This document shows, one piece after another, positions 7,094 to 12,794 of a stretch of DNA of 12,794 nucleotides. Position 1 is the stretch's first letter. Each line of letters begins with the position of its first letter. Below the pieces are notes generated by a model that saw only the letters and a program-made list of their open reading frames with translations, did not search any database and was not told the origin of the DNA. Source of the stretch: Clostridiales bacterium (lineage in GTDB: Bacteria; Bacillota; Clostridia; Lachnospirales; Lachnospiraceae); NCBI GenBank assembly GCA_019416265.1, contig DXXQ01000122.1, positions 1 to 12,794 on the forward strand, in the 5' to 3' direction. Made by a program: the position numbers and the translations under genes.

Positions 7094-7897
7094 TTATTCT
7101 ATATTGATTTTACTGCGTCTTTTTGACACACAGCTCTTAACATAAATGATCGTTGTCCAGATCCATATAACTCCTGTTACCACCACCGCAAAGATTCCCG
7201 TATTCCACATAAGATGACCGAGCATTGCAAAAACTGCACACATTGGAATGATGCGCATGATCCCGGTATATGCTTCATATCCGGACTGATAGATGAGTTC
7301 CTTTTCTGCTTCATCACAGCTTCCCAGCCATGCTTTCTGGAAGTCCTTTGTCCTCATACATCCCGGATCCCCCTGCAGTCTGGGGTTGCTTTTCTGCAGA
7401 CATTTCACATAACGGATCTGCCAGATTCCCTGATAAACAAATATAAGAACCGTCAGGATACAGCTTACGATCATCATAGCCGGATGTTTCTCTATGTAGC
7501 TGCTGCTGTAATTGATGGAAAGACTTAATAAGGTCAGTACCATTGCCAAATGACTTGCAACCACTCCGATGCTTCCCACTTTTTCTTCTTCATATTCCAG
7601 TCTGTCCGCCTCCTCATCTTCTGCCTTTTCCAGAAGAAGATGAAGCTTTTTAAGTTTCATCAAGACAATTTCAGCTACAGGTACGGTAATTACCAGGATC
7701 AGAATCATTAAAGGTATCTGTATTTTACTGAGAACTTCCATGAAGATTCCCATATTCCATCGGTCAACTTCAAAGAATCCAATGAGAAATCCAATGATCC
7801 CGCCGCAAAGAGCGGCACAGAACGTAATTGTGAGGAATCTCACATAACTGTTGGGCTTCTTTTTCATCTTTTTTTCCTTTTTACTCATTGTTTTCAT
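7094..7897 (-). CDS. DUF3169-type six-helix membrane protein
   Basis: A 267-residue integral membrane protein of unknown function. It begins with a strongly basic head (MKTMSKKEKKMKKK) and has six predicted helices at about 20-42, 60-80, 108-130, 139-160, 212-232 and 233-254, with an acidic cytoplasmic stretch (EKAEDEEADRLEYEEE) at 90-106 and a segment around 165-210 containing NPRLQGDP and KAWLGSCDEAEK. This order fits the DUF3169 family, often found next to a small XRE regulator, as here. The chosen ATG (7897) has GGAGG 9 nt upstream, inside the end of the regulator gene, giving a 17-nt overlap and likely translational coupling. A second Met three codons later has worse spacing. A role in sensing or immunity linked to the downstream exporter is inference. 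Confidence 0.82.
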   Translation of the reverse strand: MKTMSKKEKKMKKKPNSYVRFLTITFCAALCGGIIGFLIGFFEVDRWNMGIFMEVLSKIQIPLMILILVITVPVAEIVLMKLKKLHLLLEKAEDEEADRLEYEEEKVGSIGVVASHLAMVLTLLSLSINYSSSYIEKHPAMMIVSCILTVLIFVYQGIWQIRYVKCLQKSNPRLQGDPGCMRTKDFQKAWLGSCDEAEKELIYQSGYEAYTGIMRIIPMCAVFAMLGHLMWNTGIFAVVVTGVIWIWTTIIYVKSCVSKRRSKINIE

Positions 7898-8105
7898 CCT
7901 CTTCTTCCTCCCTGTATGAAAAGATATCTTCCACTGTCACCTGACATATTTTGGCTATTTTCAGCGCCAGGGTAACTGATGGTGAATAGTCGCCTCTTTC
8001 TATCAGACTGATTGTCTGTCTGGACACTCCGGCCAGCTTTCCCATCTCCGACTGGTTGATCCCCAGTCTGGCTCTGTGTTCCTTCAGTCGATTCTCCAGC
8101 GGCAT
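7881..8105 (-). CDS. Small XRE/Cro-CI-type HTH repressor
   Basis: A 74-residue DNA-binding protein made almost only of the five-helix XRE domain (about 4-62). The helix-turn-helix is at roughly 17-36: INQSEMGKLAGVSRQTISLIERG, with the recognition helix VSRQTISLIE and the YSPSVTLALKIAKICQVTVEDIF tail typical of YozG-like regulators. It ends in a run of Glu/Asp that also encodes the ribosome site of the next gene. The ATG follows AGGAGGGGAGTGATTCA. Its promoter carries two near-identical inverted repeats that cover the -35, spacer and start region, so autorepression of the whole four-gene unit is the natural reading (inference from position). The inducing signal is unknown; no ligand-binding domain is present. 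Confidence 0.95.
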   Translation of the reverse strand: MPLENRLKEHRARLGINQSEMGKLAGVSRQTISLIERGDYSPSVTLALKIAKICQVTVEDIFSYREEEEDENNE

Positions 8106-8203
8106 TGAATCACTCCCCTCCTGCTTTCTGTTCTTTACTTAGCTGTTTTCCTGAAGCTTTCCCGGATTTCCTTCTCTTCGGATAATCCCTATTCAGACTT
8201 TTC

Positions 8204-8220
8204 GATTTTGTCACAAAATC
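8204..8220. repeat. 17-bp palindrome in the XRE leader
   Basis: GATTTTGT and ACAAAATC are perfect 8-bp arms around a single C. The core contains one TTGTCA element (8208-8213), the same hexamer used in the two promoter operators. It could be a third, downstream operator. A 1-nt centre is too tight for the same hairpin geometry in RNA unless inner pairs open. Confidence 0.55.
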
Positions 8221-8249
8221 TCCCATTAAATGCATAATGCATATCTTTC

Positions 8250-8277
8250 GCCAAATAAAAAGCGTAAAATATTTGGC
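8250..8277. repeat. Inverted repeat in the XRE leader
   Basis: GCCAAATA (8250-8257) and TATTTGGC (8270-8277) are perfect 8-bp arms separated by 12 A/T-rich bases. It lies about 30 nt inside the predicted transcript, so it could form an RNA hairpin that shields or stabilises the leader, or be another protein site. The arms differ from the TTGTCA operators. Confidence 0.55.
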
Positions 8278-8291
8278 ATATTTCTTTGTCA

Positions 8292-8315
8292 TTATGACAA
8301 CTTTATTTGTCATAA
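8292..8315. promoter_or_regulatory. Operator O2 (start-site operator) of the XRE-ABC unit
   Basis: TTATGACAA (8292-8300), a 6-bp spacer CTTTAT and TTGTCATAA (8307-8315) form a perfect inverted repeat with 9-bp arms. It covers the predicted transcription start and touches the -10 box. Its left arm is also part of an overlapping 15-bp palindrome (8286-8300, TTGTCAT-T-ATGACAA), which adds another half-site. Binding here would block open-complex formation. Confidence 0.7.
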
Positions 8316-8343
8316 ATATACCATTGACAACTTTACTTGTCAA
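8315..8343 (-). promoter_or_regulatory. Strong sigma-A-type promoter of the XRE-DUF3169-ABC unit
   Basis: On the minus strand a consensus -35 TTGACA (8343-8338) and a -10 TATATT (8320-8315) are spaced by exactly 17 nt. The start point would be near 8308, leaving a leader of about 200 nt before the repressor ATG at 8105. Both operators overlap this promoter. The near-consensus sequence fits a promoter that is normally held off by a repressor. Confidence 0.8.
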
Positions 8344-8344
8344 T
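8323..8344. promoter_or_regulatory. Operator O1 (-35/spacer operator) of the XRE-ABC unit
   Basis: ATTGACAA (8323-8330), spacer CTTTAC and TTGTCAAT (8337-8344) form a perfect 8-bp-arm inverted repeat with a 6-bp spacer. It shares TGACAA-N6-TTGTCA and even the CTTTA of the spacer with O2. The two centres are 30 bp apart, near three helical turns, so bound dimers would lie on about the same DNA face. O1 overlaps the -35 box and would exclude RNA polymerase. Confidence 0.72.
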
Positions 8345-8376
8345 AGATATTCAGATAAAAACAGACATAAATTTAA

Positions 8377-8404
8377 TTCAGGCAGGGGATATCCCCTGCC
8401 TGAA
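8377..8404 (-). terminator. Terminator of the arg operon: 28-bp perfect palindrome
   Basis: The arms TTCAGGCAGGGG and CCCCTGCCTGAA pair perfectly over 12 bp around an ATAT loop, 20 nt after the argD stop. On the minus strand it is followed by TTAAATTTATG, which is U-rich but not a clean U run. It separates the arginine operon from the promoter of the XRE unit starting about 33 nt later. Confidence 0.78.
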
Positions 8405-8424
8405 CCAGTAAAACCAAACCTTAT

Positions 8425-9630
8425 TTATGCAAGACATTTTTCAAGAATTGCAATCATTTTATCCACATGCTCCTGTGTAATGATCAAAGGAGGAACAAGG
8501 CGAAGAACATCGGAACCTGCCGATATTACAAGAAGCCCTTCTGAAAGAGCAGCTTTTACAATATCGCCCACAGGTCTTCCGGAAATCACAAGCCCCTGCA
8601 TAAATCCCATTCCTCTTCTGGCTGCCACACAGTCAAATTTCTCCACAAGCTCATCCAGTCTCTTCTCCAGATACGGAGTCAGTTCCTGCACATGGGTGAG
8701 AATCATATCCTGTTCAAAAATACTGAACACCTTGCTCACAGCAGCACAGACAAAGGGATTTCCGCCATATGTCGTACCATGATCGCCGGGCTCCAGAGAA
8801 GCAAGAGCAGCCTTCTTGTTGAGAACAAAAGCCCCAACCGGAACACCGCAGCCAAGAGCCTTCGCGCAGGTCATAATATCCGGCTGTACGCCGTAGGCCT
8901 GCCATGCAAAATAATACCCTGTTCTTCCCATTCCGCACTGAATCTCATCAAGGATGAGAAGAATATCCTTTTCATCGCAGATCTGGCGCAGTCCTTCCAG
9001 GAACTCCTTATCTGCAGGATAGATTCCGCCCTCTCCCTGTACGGTTTCCGCGATAATGGCACAGGTTTTATCCGTAATCTGCGCTTTTACGCTGTCCAGG
9101 TCATTAAAGTCCGCAAACCTCACGCCGCCCATCAGGGGCTCGAAAGGTTCACGGTAATGAGCGGTTCCCGTCACAGAAAGGGCTCCGATACTTCTTCCGT
9201 GGAACGAATGATTCATCGCAATGATCTCATGATCCGCATGTCCGTCACGGACAAACGCATATTTCTTCGCAGCCTTCAAAGCTCCTTCCACAGCTTCTGT
9301 TCCGCTGTTTGTAAAAAACACCTTATCCATACGGCTGGCAAGCACAAGCTTCGCTCCGGCGCTGATGATCGGTTCATTGTAATAAAGATTGGAAATATGT
9401 GTCAGCCTGTCGATCTGCTCCTTCAAAGCCTCGTCGTACCCCGGGTAGTGATATCCCAGAGAATTCACCGCGATTCCTGCTGCAAAATCAAGATATTCCT
9501 TCCCCTCTGTGTCATACAGATAACATCCCTCGCCCCGGGAAAAGACAACCGGAAAACGGTTATATGTGTGGAGAATACTGATCTCCGCCTCCTGCATCTG
9601 TTCATTCATGTTCATGATAGTAAGTTTCAC
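8425..9630 (-). CDS. argD: Acetylornithine aminotransferase
   Basis: A PLP-dependent class III aminotransferase that converts N-acetylglutamate semialdehyde and glutamate to N-acetylornithine, in the cytoplasm. Counting from the outermost start it has 401 residues, usual for ArgD. Visible features: the N-terminal HTYNRFPVVF and YDTEGKEYLDF, phosphate-binding NSGTEA at 108-113, HSFHGRSIGALS at 141-152, the Asp228-Glu229 pair in ILDEIQCGMGRTG, the PLP lysine Lys257 in CAKALGCGVPVGAF, and TTYGGNPF. The start is uncertain. The outermost codon is GTG at 9630, just after GAGAGAGGA. ATG codons at 9615 and 9609 give an N-terminus closer to usual ArgD proteins. All overlap the end of argB (by 29, 14 or 8 nt), so the genes are coupled. 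It is the last gene before the terminator. Confidence 0.96.
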   Translation of the reverse strand: MKLTIMNMNEQMQEAEISILHTYNRFPVVFSRGEGCYLYDTEGKEYLDFAAGIAVNSLGYHYPGYDEALKEQIDRLTHISNLYYNEPIISAGAKLVLASRMDKVFFTNSGTEAVEGALKAAKKYAFVRDGHADHEIIAMNHSFHGRSIGALSVTGTAHYREPFEPLMGGVRFADFNDLDSVKAQITDKTCAIIAETVQGEGGIYPADKEFLEGLRQICDEKDILLILDEIQCGMGRTGYYFAWQAYGVQPDIMTCAKALGCGVPVGAFVLNKKAALASLEPGDHGTTYGGNPFVCAAVSKVFSIFEQDMILTHVQELTPYLEKRLDELVEKFDCVAARRGMGFMQGLVISGRPVGDIVKAALSEGLLVISAGSDVLRLVPPLIITQEHVDKMIAILEKCLA

Positions 9631-10498
9631 CGTCCTCTCTCAAAATCGCAGTACCAATACCTTTATTTGTAAAGATTTCCAAAAGAAGACTGTGAGGGAT
9701 CCTTCCGTCCAGAATATGAACACGGTTTACCCCGTTTTCGATAGCATCCATACAGTTTTTCAGTTTCGGAATCATGCCTCCTCCTACAAAGCCTTCGGAA
9801 ATCAGCTCCTGGGCTTCCTGCACATGGAGCTCGGAAAACAGAGTGGAGGGATCGTTCTGGTCCTTATAGACGCCTTCAATATCAGAAAGAAACGCCAGTT
9901 TCTCCGCATGAACCGCCTCAGCGATGGCACACGCCGCATCGTCGGCATTAATATTAAAGGTATCAAAATTATCATCATACCCAACCGGAAAAACAATGGG
10001 AATAAAATCTTTTTCCATTAAATCAAAAAGAATCTTTGGCTGAACCTCGGTAACCTCGCCTACAAATCCAATATCCTCTCCGCCGGACAGCTTCTTCTCA
10101 CACTTCAAAAGCCCTCCGTCCTTTCCGCTGATACCAACTGCCTTTACGCCAAGAGACTGCACCAGAGTCACCAGCTCCTTATTCACCTTGGCAAGTACCA
10201 TCTCCGCGATTTCCATCGTATCCTTGTCTGTCACGCGAAGTCCGTTTACAAACTTCGCATCCATTCCGACCTTGCCGACCCACCGGCTGATCTCTTTTCC
10301 GCCGCCGTGTACAATAATGGGTTTCAGGCCGACCAGCTTCAGAAGAACCACATCCTTGATCACATTTGCCTTCAGTTCCTCATCCAGCATGGCGCTTCCG
10401 CCGTACTTTACAACTACAATCTTTCCATTAAATCTCTGAATATAAGGCAAAGCCTCAATCAAAACCTCCGCCTTATCTAAATATTTCTGTTTAACCAT
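9602..10498 (-). CDS. argB: Acetylglutamate kinase, predicted arginine-sensitive type
   Basis: A 298-residue amino-acid kinase that phosphorylates N-acetylglutamate with ATP. The start chosen is ATG at 10498, 7 nt after GAGGT; a GTG directly before it is also in frame. ATP-site features are VVVKYGGSAM with its catalytic Lys near residue 31, the glycine-rich IIVHGGGKEI, the central NINADDAACAIAEAV and the C-terminal GGGMIPKLK. About 25 residues precede the first strand (YLDKAEVLIEALPYIQRFNGK). This matches the extra N-terminal helix of arginine-inhibited, hexameric kinases, absent in the short E. coli type. The C-terminal HSLLLEIFTNKGIGTAI also fits the arginine-binding segment of that type. 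Feedback control by arginine is therefore expected (family knowledge plus inference). It lies 38 nt after argJ. Confidence 0.96.
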   Translation of the reverse strand: MVKQKYLDKAEVLIEALPYIQRFNGKIVVVKYGGSAMLDEELKANVIKDVVLLKLVGLKPIIVHGGGKEISRWVGKVGMDAKFVNGLRVTDKDTMEIAEMVLAKVNKELVTLVQSLGVKAVGISGKDGGLLKCEKKLSGGEDIGFVGEVTEVQPKILFDLMEKDFIPIVFPVGYDDNFDTFNINADDAACAIAEAVHAEKLAFLSDIEGVYKDQNDPSTLFSELHVQEAQELISEGFVGGGMIPKLKNCMDAIENGVNRVHILDGRIPHSLLLEIFTNKGIGTAILREDGETYYHEHE

Positions 10499-10536
10499 CA
10501 CACATACCTCATCAAAAATTCTATCTGTTCTCCCAG

Positions 10537-11760
10537 TTACGATCTGTAGTCCGCATTAATTTTAACATAATCATAAGTCAGATCGCAGCCCCACGCAGTT
10601 GCGGAGCAGTCTCCCATCTTCACATCCGCAATCGCCGTAACCTCATCCTCCGAAAGGATTTTTGTTGCTTCCTCTTCCGAATATCCGGTAGAAACACCGT
10701 TCTCAATAATCTTAATCTTACCGGCTCTGCTCTCAAAATAAAGGTCAACCTTTTCCGGGTCAAACTGGGCGCCGGAATAGCCCATGGCACAGAGGATTCT
10801 TCCCCAGTTTGCATCATGGCCGTAAATCGCAGCCTTGGTGAGGGAAGAGGTCACCACCGATTTACTCAGAATCACCGCCTGCTCCTTGGACTGCGCCCCG
10901 ATCACCTTTACCTCAAACAGAGCAGTTGCACCCTCTCCATCCCCGGCAATCTTTTTCGCCAGCGTAGTATTTACGAAATTAAGCGCTTCCTTAAACTTCT
11001 CAAAATCTTCATTTTTTTCTGTGATCCTGGGATTTCCCGCCATTCCGTTTGCAAGCAGAAGCACCGTATCATTTGTGGACGTATCTCCGTCTACAGAAAC
11101 CATATTGTAAGTATCCTTCACATCCTCGCTCAGCGCTTCCTGGAGCATCTCCCGGGAAATATCCGCGTCTGTCGTCACAAATCCCAGCATCGTACACATA
11201 TTGGGGTGAATCATTCCGGAGCCCTTGCACATTCCCCCCACTGTCACAGTTTTCCCGCCGATCTCCACCTGAACAGCCACTTCTTTTTTTACTGTGTCCG
11301 TTGTCATGATCGCCTTTGCAGCCTCTGTACCTGCCTCAATGGTTTCGGAAAGAACCGGAACCATCATTTTTACTCCGTTTTTAATCCTGTCAATGGGCAC
11401 CTGCATCCCGATCACGCCGGTGGAAGCCACAAGTACGCTGTCCGCCCGGATCCCCAGAAGCTCTGCCGCAGCGTCTGCCGTTTCCTTACAGTAGCCGTAT
11501 CCCTCTGTTCCTGTACAGGCATTGGCAATTCCGCTGTTACAGATCACCGCCTGGGCAACGCCATGGTGATACACCACATCCTGATCCCATTTCACAGGCG
11601 CAGCCTTCACCACATTGGTCGTAAAGGTTCCTGCCGCAGCACAGGGCGCTTCACTGTAAATCATCGCCATATCTGTTCTGCCCTTATATTTGATCTCCGC
11701 TGCTGCCGCAGCAGCCTGAAAGCCCTTCGCAGCAGTTACTCCTCCTGTAATACTCTTCAT
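10537..11760 (-). CDS. argJ: Ornithine acetyltransferase / N-acetylglutamate synthase
   Basis: A 407-residue ArgJ that moves the acetyl group from N-acetylornithine to glutamate, closing the acetyl cycle; some members also make N-acetylglutamate from acetyl-CoA. The proenzyme cuts itself before a Thr that becomes the catalytic N-terminus. Here this is Thr190 in KGSGMIHPNMCTML, with Cys189 before it where Ala is the common residue. The oxyanion motif STGVIG is at 113-118. The C-terminal half has HDANWGRILCAMGYSG, and the protein ends CDLTYDYVKINADYRS, matching the family end. ATG at 11760 follows AGGAG. It lies 60 nt after argC. Whether it is mono- or bifunctional cannot be read from sequence, but no argA or argE is in the window. 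Confidence 0.97.
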   Translation of the reverse strand: MKSITGGVTAAKGFQAAAAAAEIKYKGRTDMAMIYSEAPCAAAGTFTTNVVKAAPVKWDQDVVYHHGVAQAVICNSGIANACTGTEGYGYCKETADAAAELLGIRADSVLVASTGVIGMQVPIDRIKNGVKMMVPVLSETIEAGTEAAKAIMTTDTVKKEVAVQVEIGGKTVTVGGMCKGSGMIHPNMCTMLGFVTTDADISREMLQEALSEDVKDTYNMVSVDGDTSTNDTVLLLANGMAGNPRITEKNEDFEKFKEALNFVNTTLAKKIAGDGEGATALFEVKVIGAQSKEQAVILSKSVVTSSLTKAAIYGHDANWGRILCAMGYSGAQFDPEKVDLYFESRAGKIKIIENGVSTGYSEEEATKILSEDEVTAIADVKMGDCSATAWGCDLTYDYVKINADYRS

Positions 11761-11820
11761 AATCTCTTTCTCCTCTCATCCAAAAACAACTGTACTTTTT
11801 GCCGCCGCCACAGCAGCCTC

Positions 11821-12794
11821 TTACGGACACATAGGAATCTGCATCAATCCCTCTGCCTCTCCGAACCCAAACATCAGATTCATATTCTGCACTGCCTGGC
11901 CTGCAGCGCCCTTCACAAGATTGTCCATTGCTCCCATCATAATAATCCTGTGTGTTCTCGGGTCGATCTTGAAATTCACATCTACATAATTGCTGCCCTC
12001 CACCCATTTCGTCTGAGGGCAGATATCCTGATCCAGCACACGGACAAACATCTCTTTCTCATAATATTTATCATAGGCAGCCTTCACTTCCTCATATGTT
12101 ACATCCTTCACAAGAGAAGCATATGCAGTGATGAGAATGCCGCGGTTCATAGGGATCAGATGAGGGGTAAAATTGATCAGAACCTCCTGTCCGCAGGCAT
12201 ACCCCAGCTGATCCTCGATTTCAGGTGTATGTCTGTGTCCTGCCACACCGTAAGCCTTGATATTTTCATTTACTTCGCAGAACAGATTATCCACCTTCGC
12301 TCCCCGTCCGGCGCCGGAGGTACCGGATTTCGCATCAATAATAATAGTGGAAGGATCGATCATCCCCTCTTTCAGCAGCGGATAAATGGAAAGAGTGGAA
12401 CAGGTGGGATAACATCCCGGGTTCGCGATCAGTCTTGCCTTTTTAATCTCTTCCCTGTTGATCTCGCAAAGCCCGTAAACAGCTTCTCCGATAAACTCAG
12501 GCGACTTATGCTCGATCCCATACCATTTTTCATATTTTTTTACATCTTTGATACGGAAATCCGCACTCAGATCGATCACCTTCGCCTTTGACAAAATCTC
12601 TTCATTAAGAAGTGAAGCACAAAGCCCCTGAGGTGTGGCTGTAAAAATCACATCCACCTCCCCGGCAAGAGCCGCCATATTATCATCCATACATTTGGCA
12701 TCCACCAATTTAAAAAAGTTCTGGTAAATTCCGGCATATGATTTGTCAATATAGCTCCTGGAGCCATACCAGGCAATTTCTACCTCTTTATGTC
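11821..12794 (-). CDS. argC: N-acetyl-gamma-glutamyl-phosphate reductase, 5' end beyond window
   Basis: NADPH-dependent reductase that makes N-acetylglutamate semialdehyde from the ArgB product. The frame is open to the window edge; the first visible codons read HKEVEIAWYGSRSYIDKSYAGIY, so about 20-25 N-terminal residues with the first part of the nucleotide-binding fold are missing. About 323 residues are visible, fitting the usual 345 or so. The catalytic Cys lies in ANPGCYPTCSTLS (codon 12414-12412), and the conserved His in GVAGHRHTPEIEDQLG. Other family blocks are KVIDLSADFRI, SGTSGAGRGAK and FTPHLIPMNRGI. It is the first gene of the visible arg cluster; its promoter lies outside. Confidence 0.96.
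   Translation of the reverse strand, partial: HKEVEIAWYGSRSYIDKSYAGIYQNFFKLVDAKCMDDNMAALAGEVDVIFTATPQGLCASLLNEEILSKAKVIDLSADFRIKDVKKYEKWYGIEHKSPEFIGEAVYGLCEINREEIKKARLIANPGCYPTCSTLSIYPLLKEGMIDPSTIIIDAKSGTSGAGRGAKVDNLFCEVNENIKAYGVAGHRHTPEIEDQLGYACGQEVLINFTPHLIPMNRGILITAYASLVKDVTYEEVKAAYDKYYEKEMFVRVLDQDICPQTKWVEGSNYVDVNFKIDPRTHRIIMMGAMDNLVKGAAGQAVQNMNLMFGFGEAEGLMQIPMCP

Larger units (their letters stand above)
8106..8424. other. Regulatory intergenic region between argD and the XRE repressor gene
   Basis: This 319-nt gap holds, from right to left on the minus strand, the argD terminator palindrome (8377-8404), a strong promoter (8315-8343), two operators (8292-8344), and a leader of about 200 nt with inverted repeats at 8250-8277 and 8204-8220. 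A 77-codon open frame (8343-8110, minus) crosses it and stops 4 nt before the repressor ATG. It starts inside the promoter and has no ribosome site at any internal Met, so no gene is called. Confidence 0.7.

Noticed and set aside
8110..8343. Minus-strand 77-codon frame in the argD-XRE gap
   Set aside because: Its first Met lies in the -35 box upstream of the predicted transcript, no internal Met has a ribosome site, and it runs through palindromes that look regulatory. Kept only as a possibility under the leader finding.
8325..8355. Possible plus-strand promoter (TTGACA at 8325) diverging from the XRE promoter
   Set aside because: The hexamer is simply the other arm of operator O1, no acceptable -10 follows at 16-18 nt, and there is no plus-strand gene beyond.
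8692..9672. Plus-strand 326-codon frame opposite argD
   Set aside because: It is an antisense shadow of a clear ArgD gene, with no start signals.
10816..12591. Long plus-strand open frame of 591 codons opposite argJ and argC
   Set aside because: It lies wholly antisense to two well-supported genes, is rich in His, Cys and Ser in a way typical of antisense frames, shows no domain, and has no ribosome site or promoter of its own.

Overview
The window looks like chromosomal DNA from a Gram-positive Clostridia, most likely a gut-type Lachnospiraceae relative. This rests on strong AGGAGG-type ribosome binding sites, moderate base composition, ComEA/ComEC and GerMN proteins, a NatAB-type exporter, and an argCJBD cluster with Clostridia-like proteins. 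The genus is inference. Every supported gene is on the minus strand, so transcription runs from high to low coordinates. No RNA gene, insertion sequence, CRISPR array or phage gene is seen.

From right to left, 12794-8425 is the arginine cluster argC (5' end cut by the window edge), argJ, argB and argD. It covers the acetylated, acetyl-recycling route from glutamate to N-acetylornithine and ornithine. It ends at a 28-bp perfect palindrome that forms a terminator hairpin (8377-8404).

Next, 8344-4818 is a self-contained unit: a strong sigma-A-type promoter covered by two matching inverted-repeat operators, a leader of about 200 nt with further inverted repeats, a small XRE repressor, a six-helix DUF3169-type membrane protein, an ABC ATPase and an ABC-2 permease. 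It ends at a terminator at 4731-4758. The gene order suggests a self-regulated exporter or membrane-stress module with an unknown substrate.

A half-size DMT (YdcZ/DUF606-type) transporter follows at 4634-4200.

Finally, 4156-1 is a tight operon from a clear promoter: comEA, an OmpR-family response regulator, a sensor histidine kinase, a lipoprotein with two GerMN domains, and comEC (only its first 68 codons are inside the window). DNA-uptake genes therefore flank a complete two-component system with a cell-surface lipoprotein. The order regulator, kinase, GerMN lipoprotein matches the actinobacterial mtrA-mtrB-lpqB arrangement. This operon and the operator array of the XRE/ABC unit are the two most interesting parts of the window.
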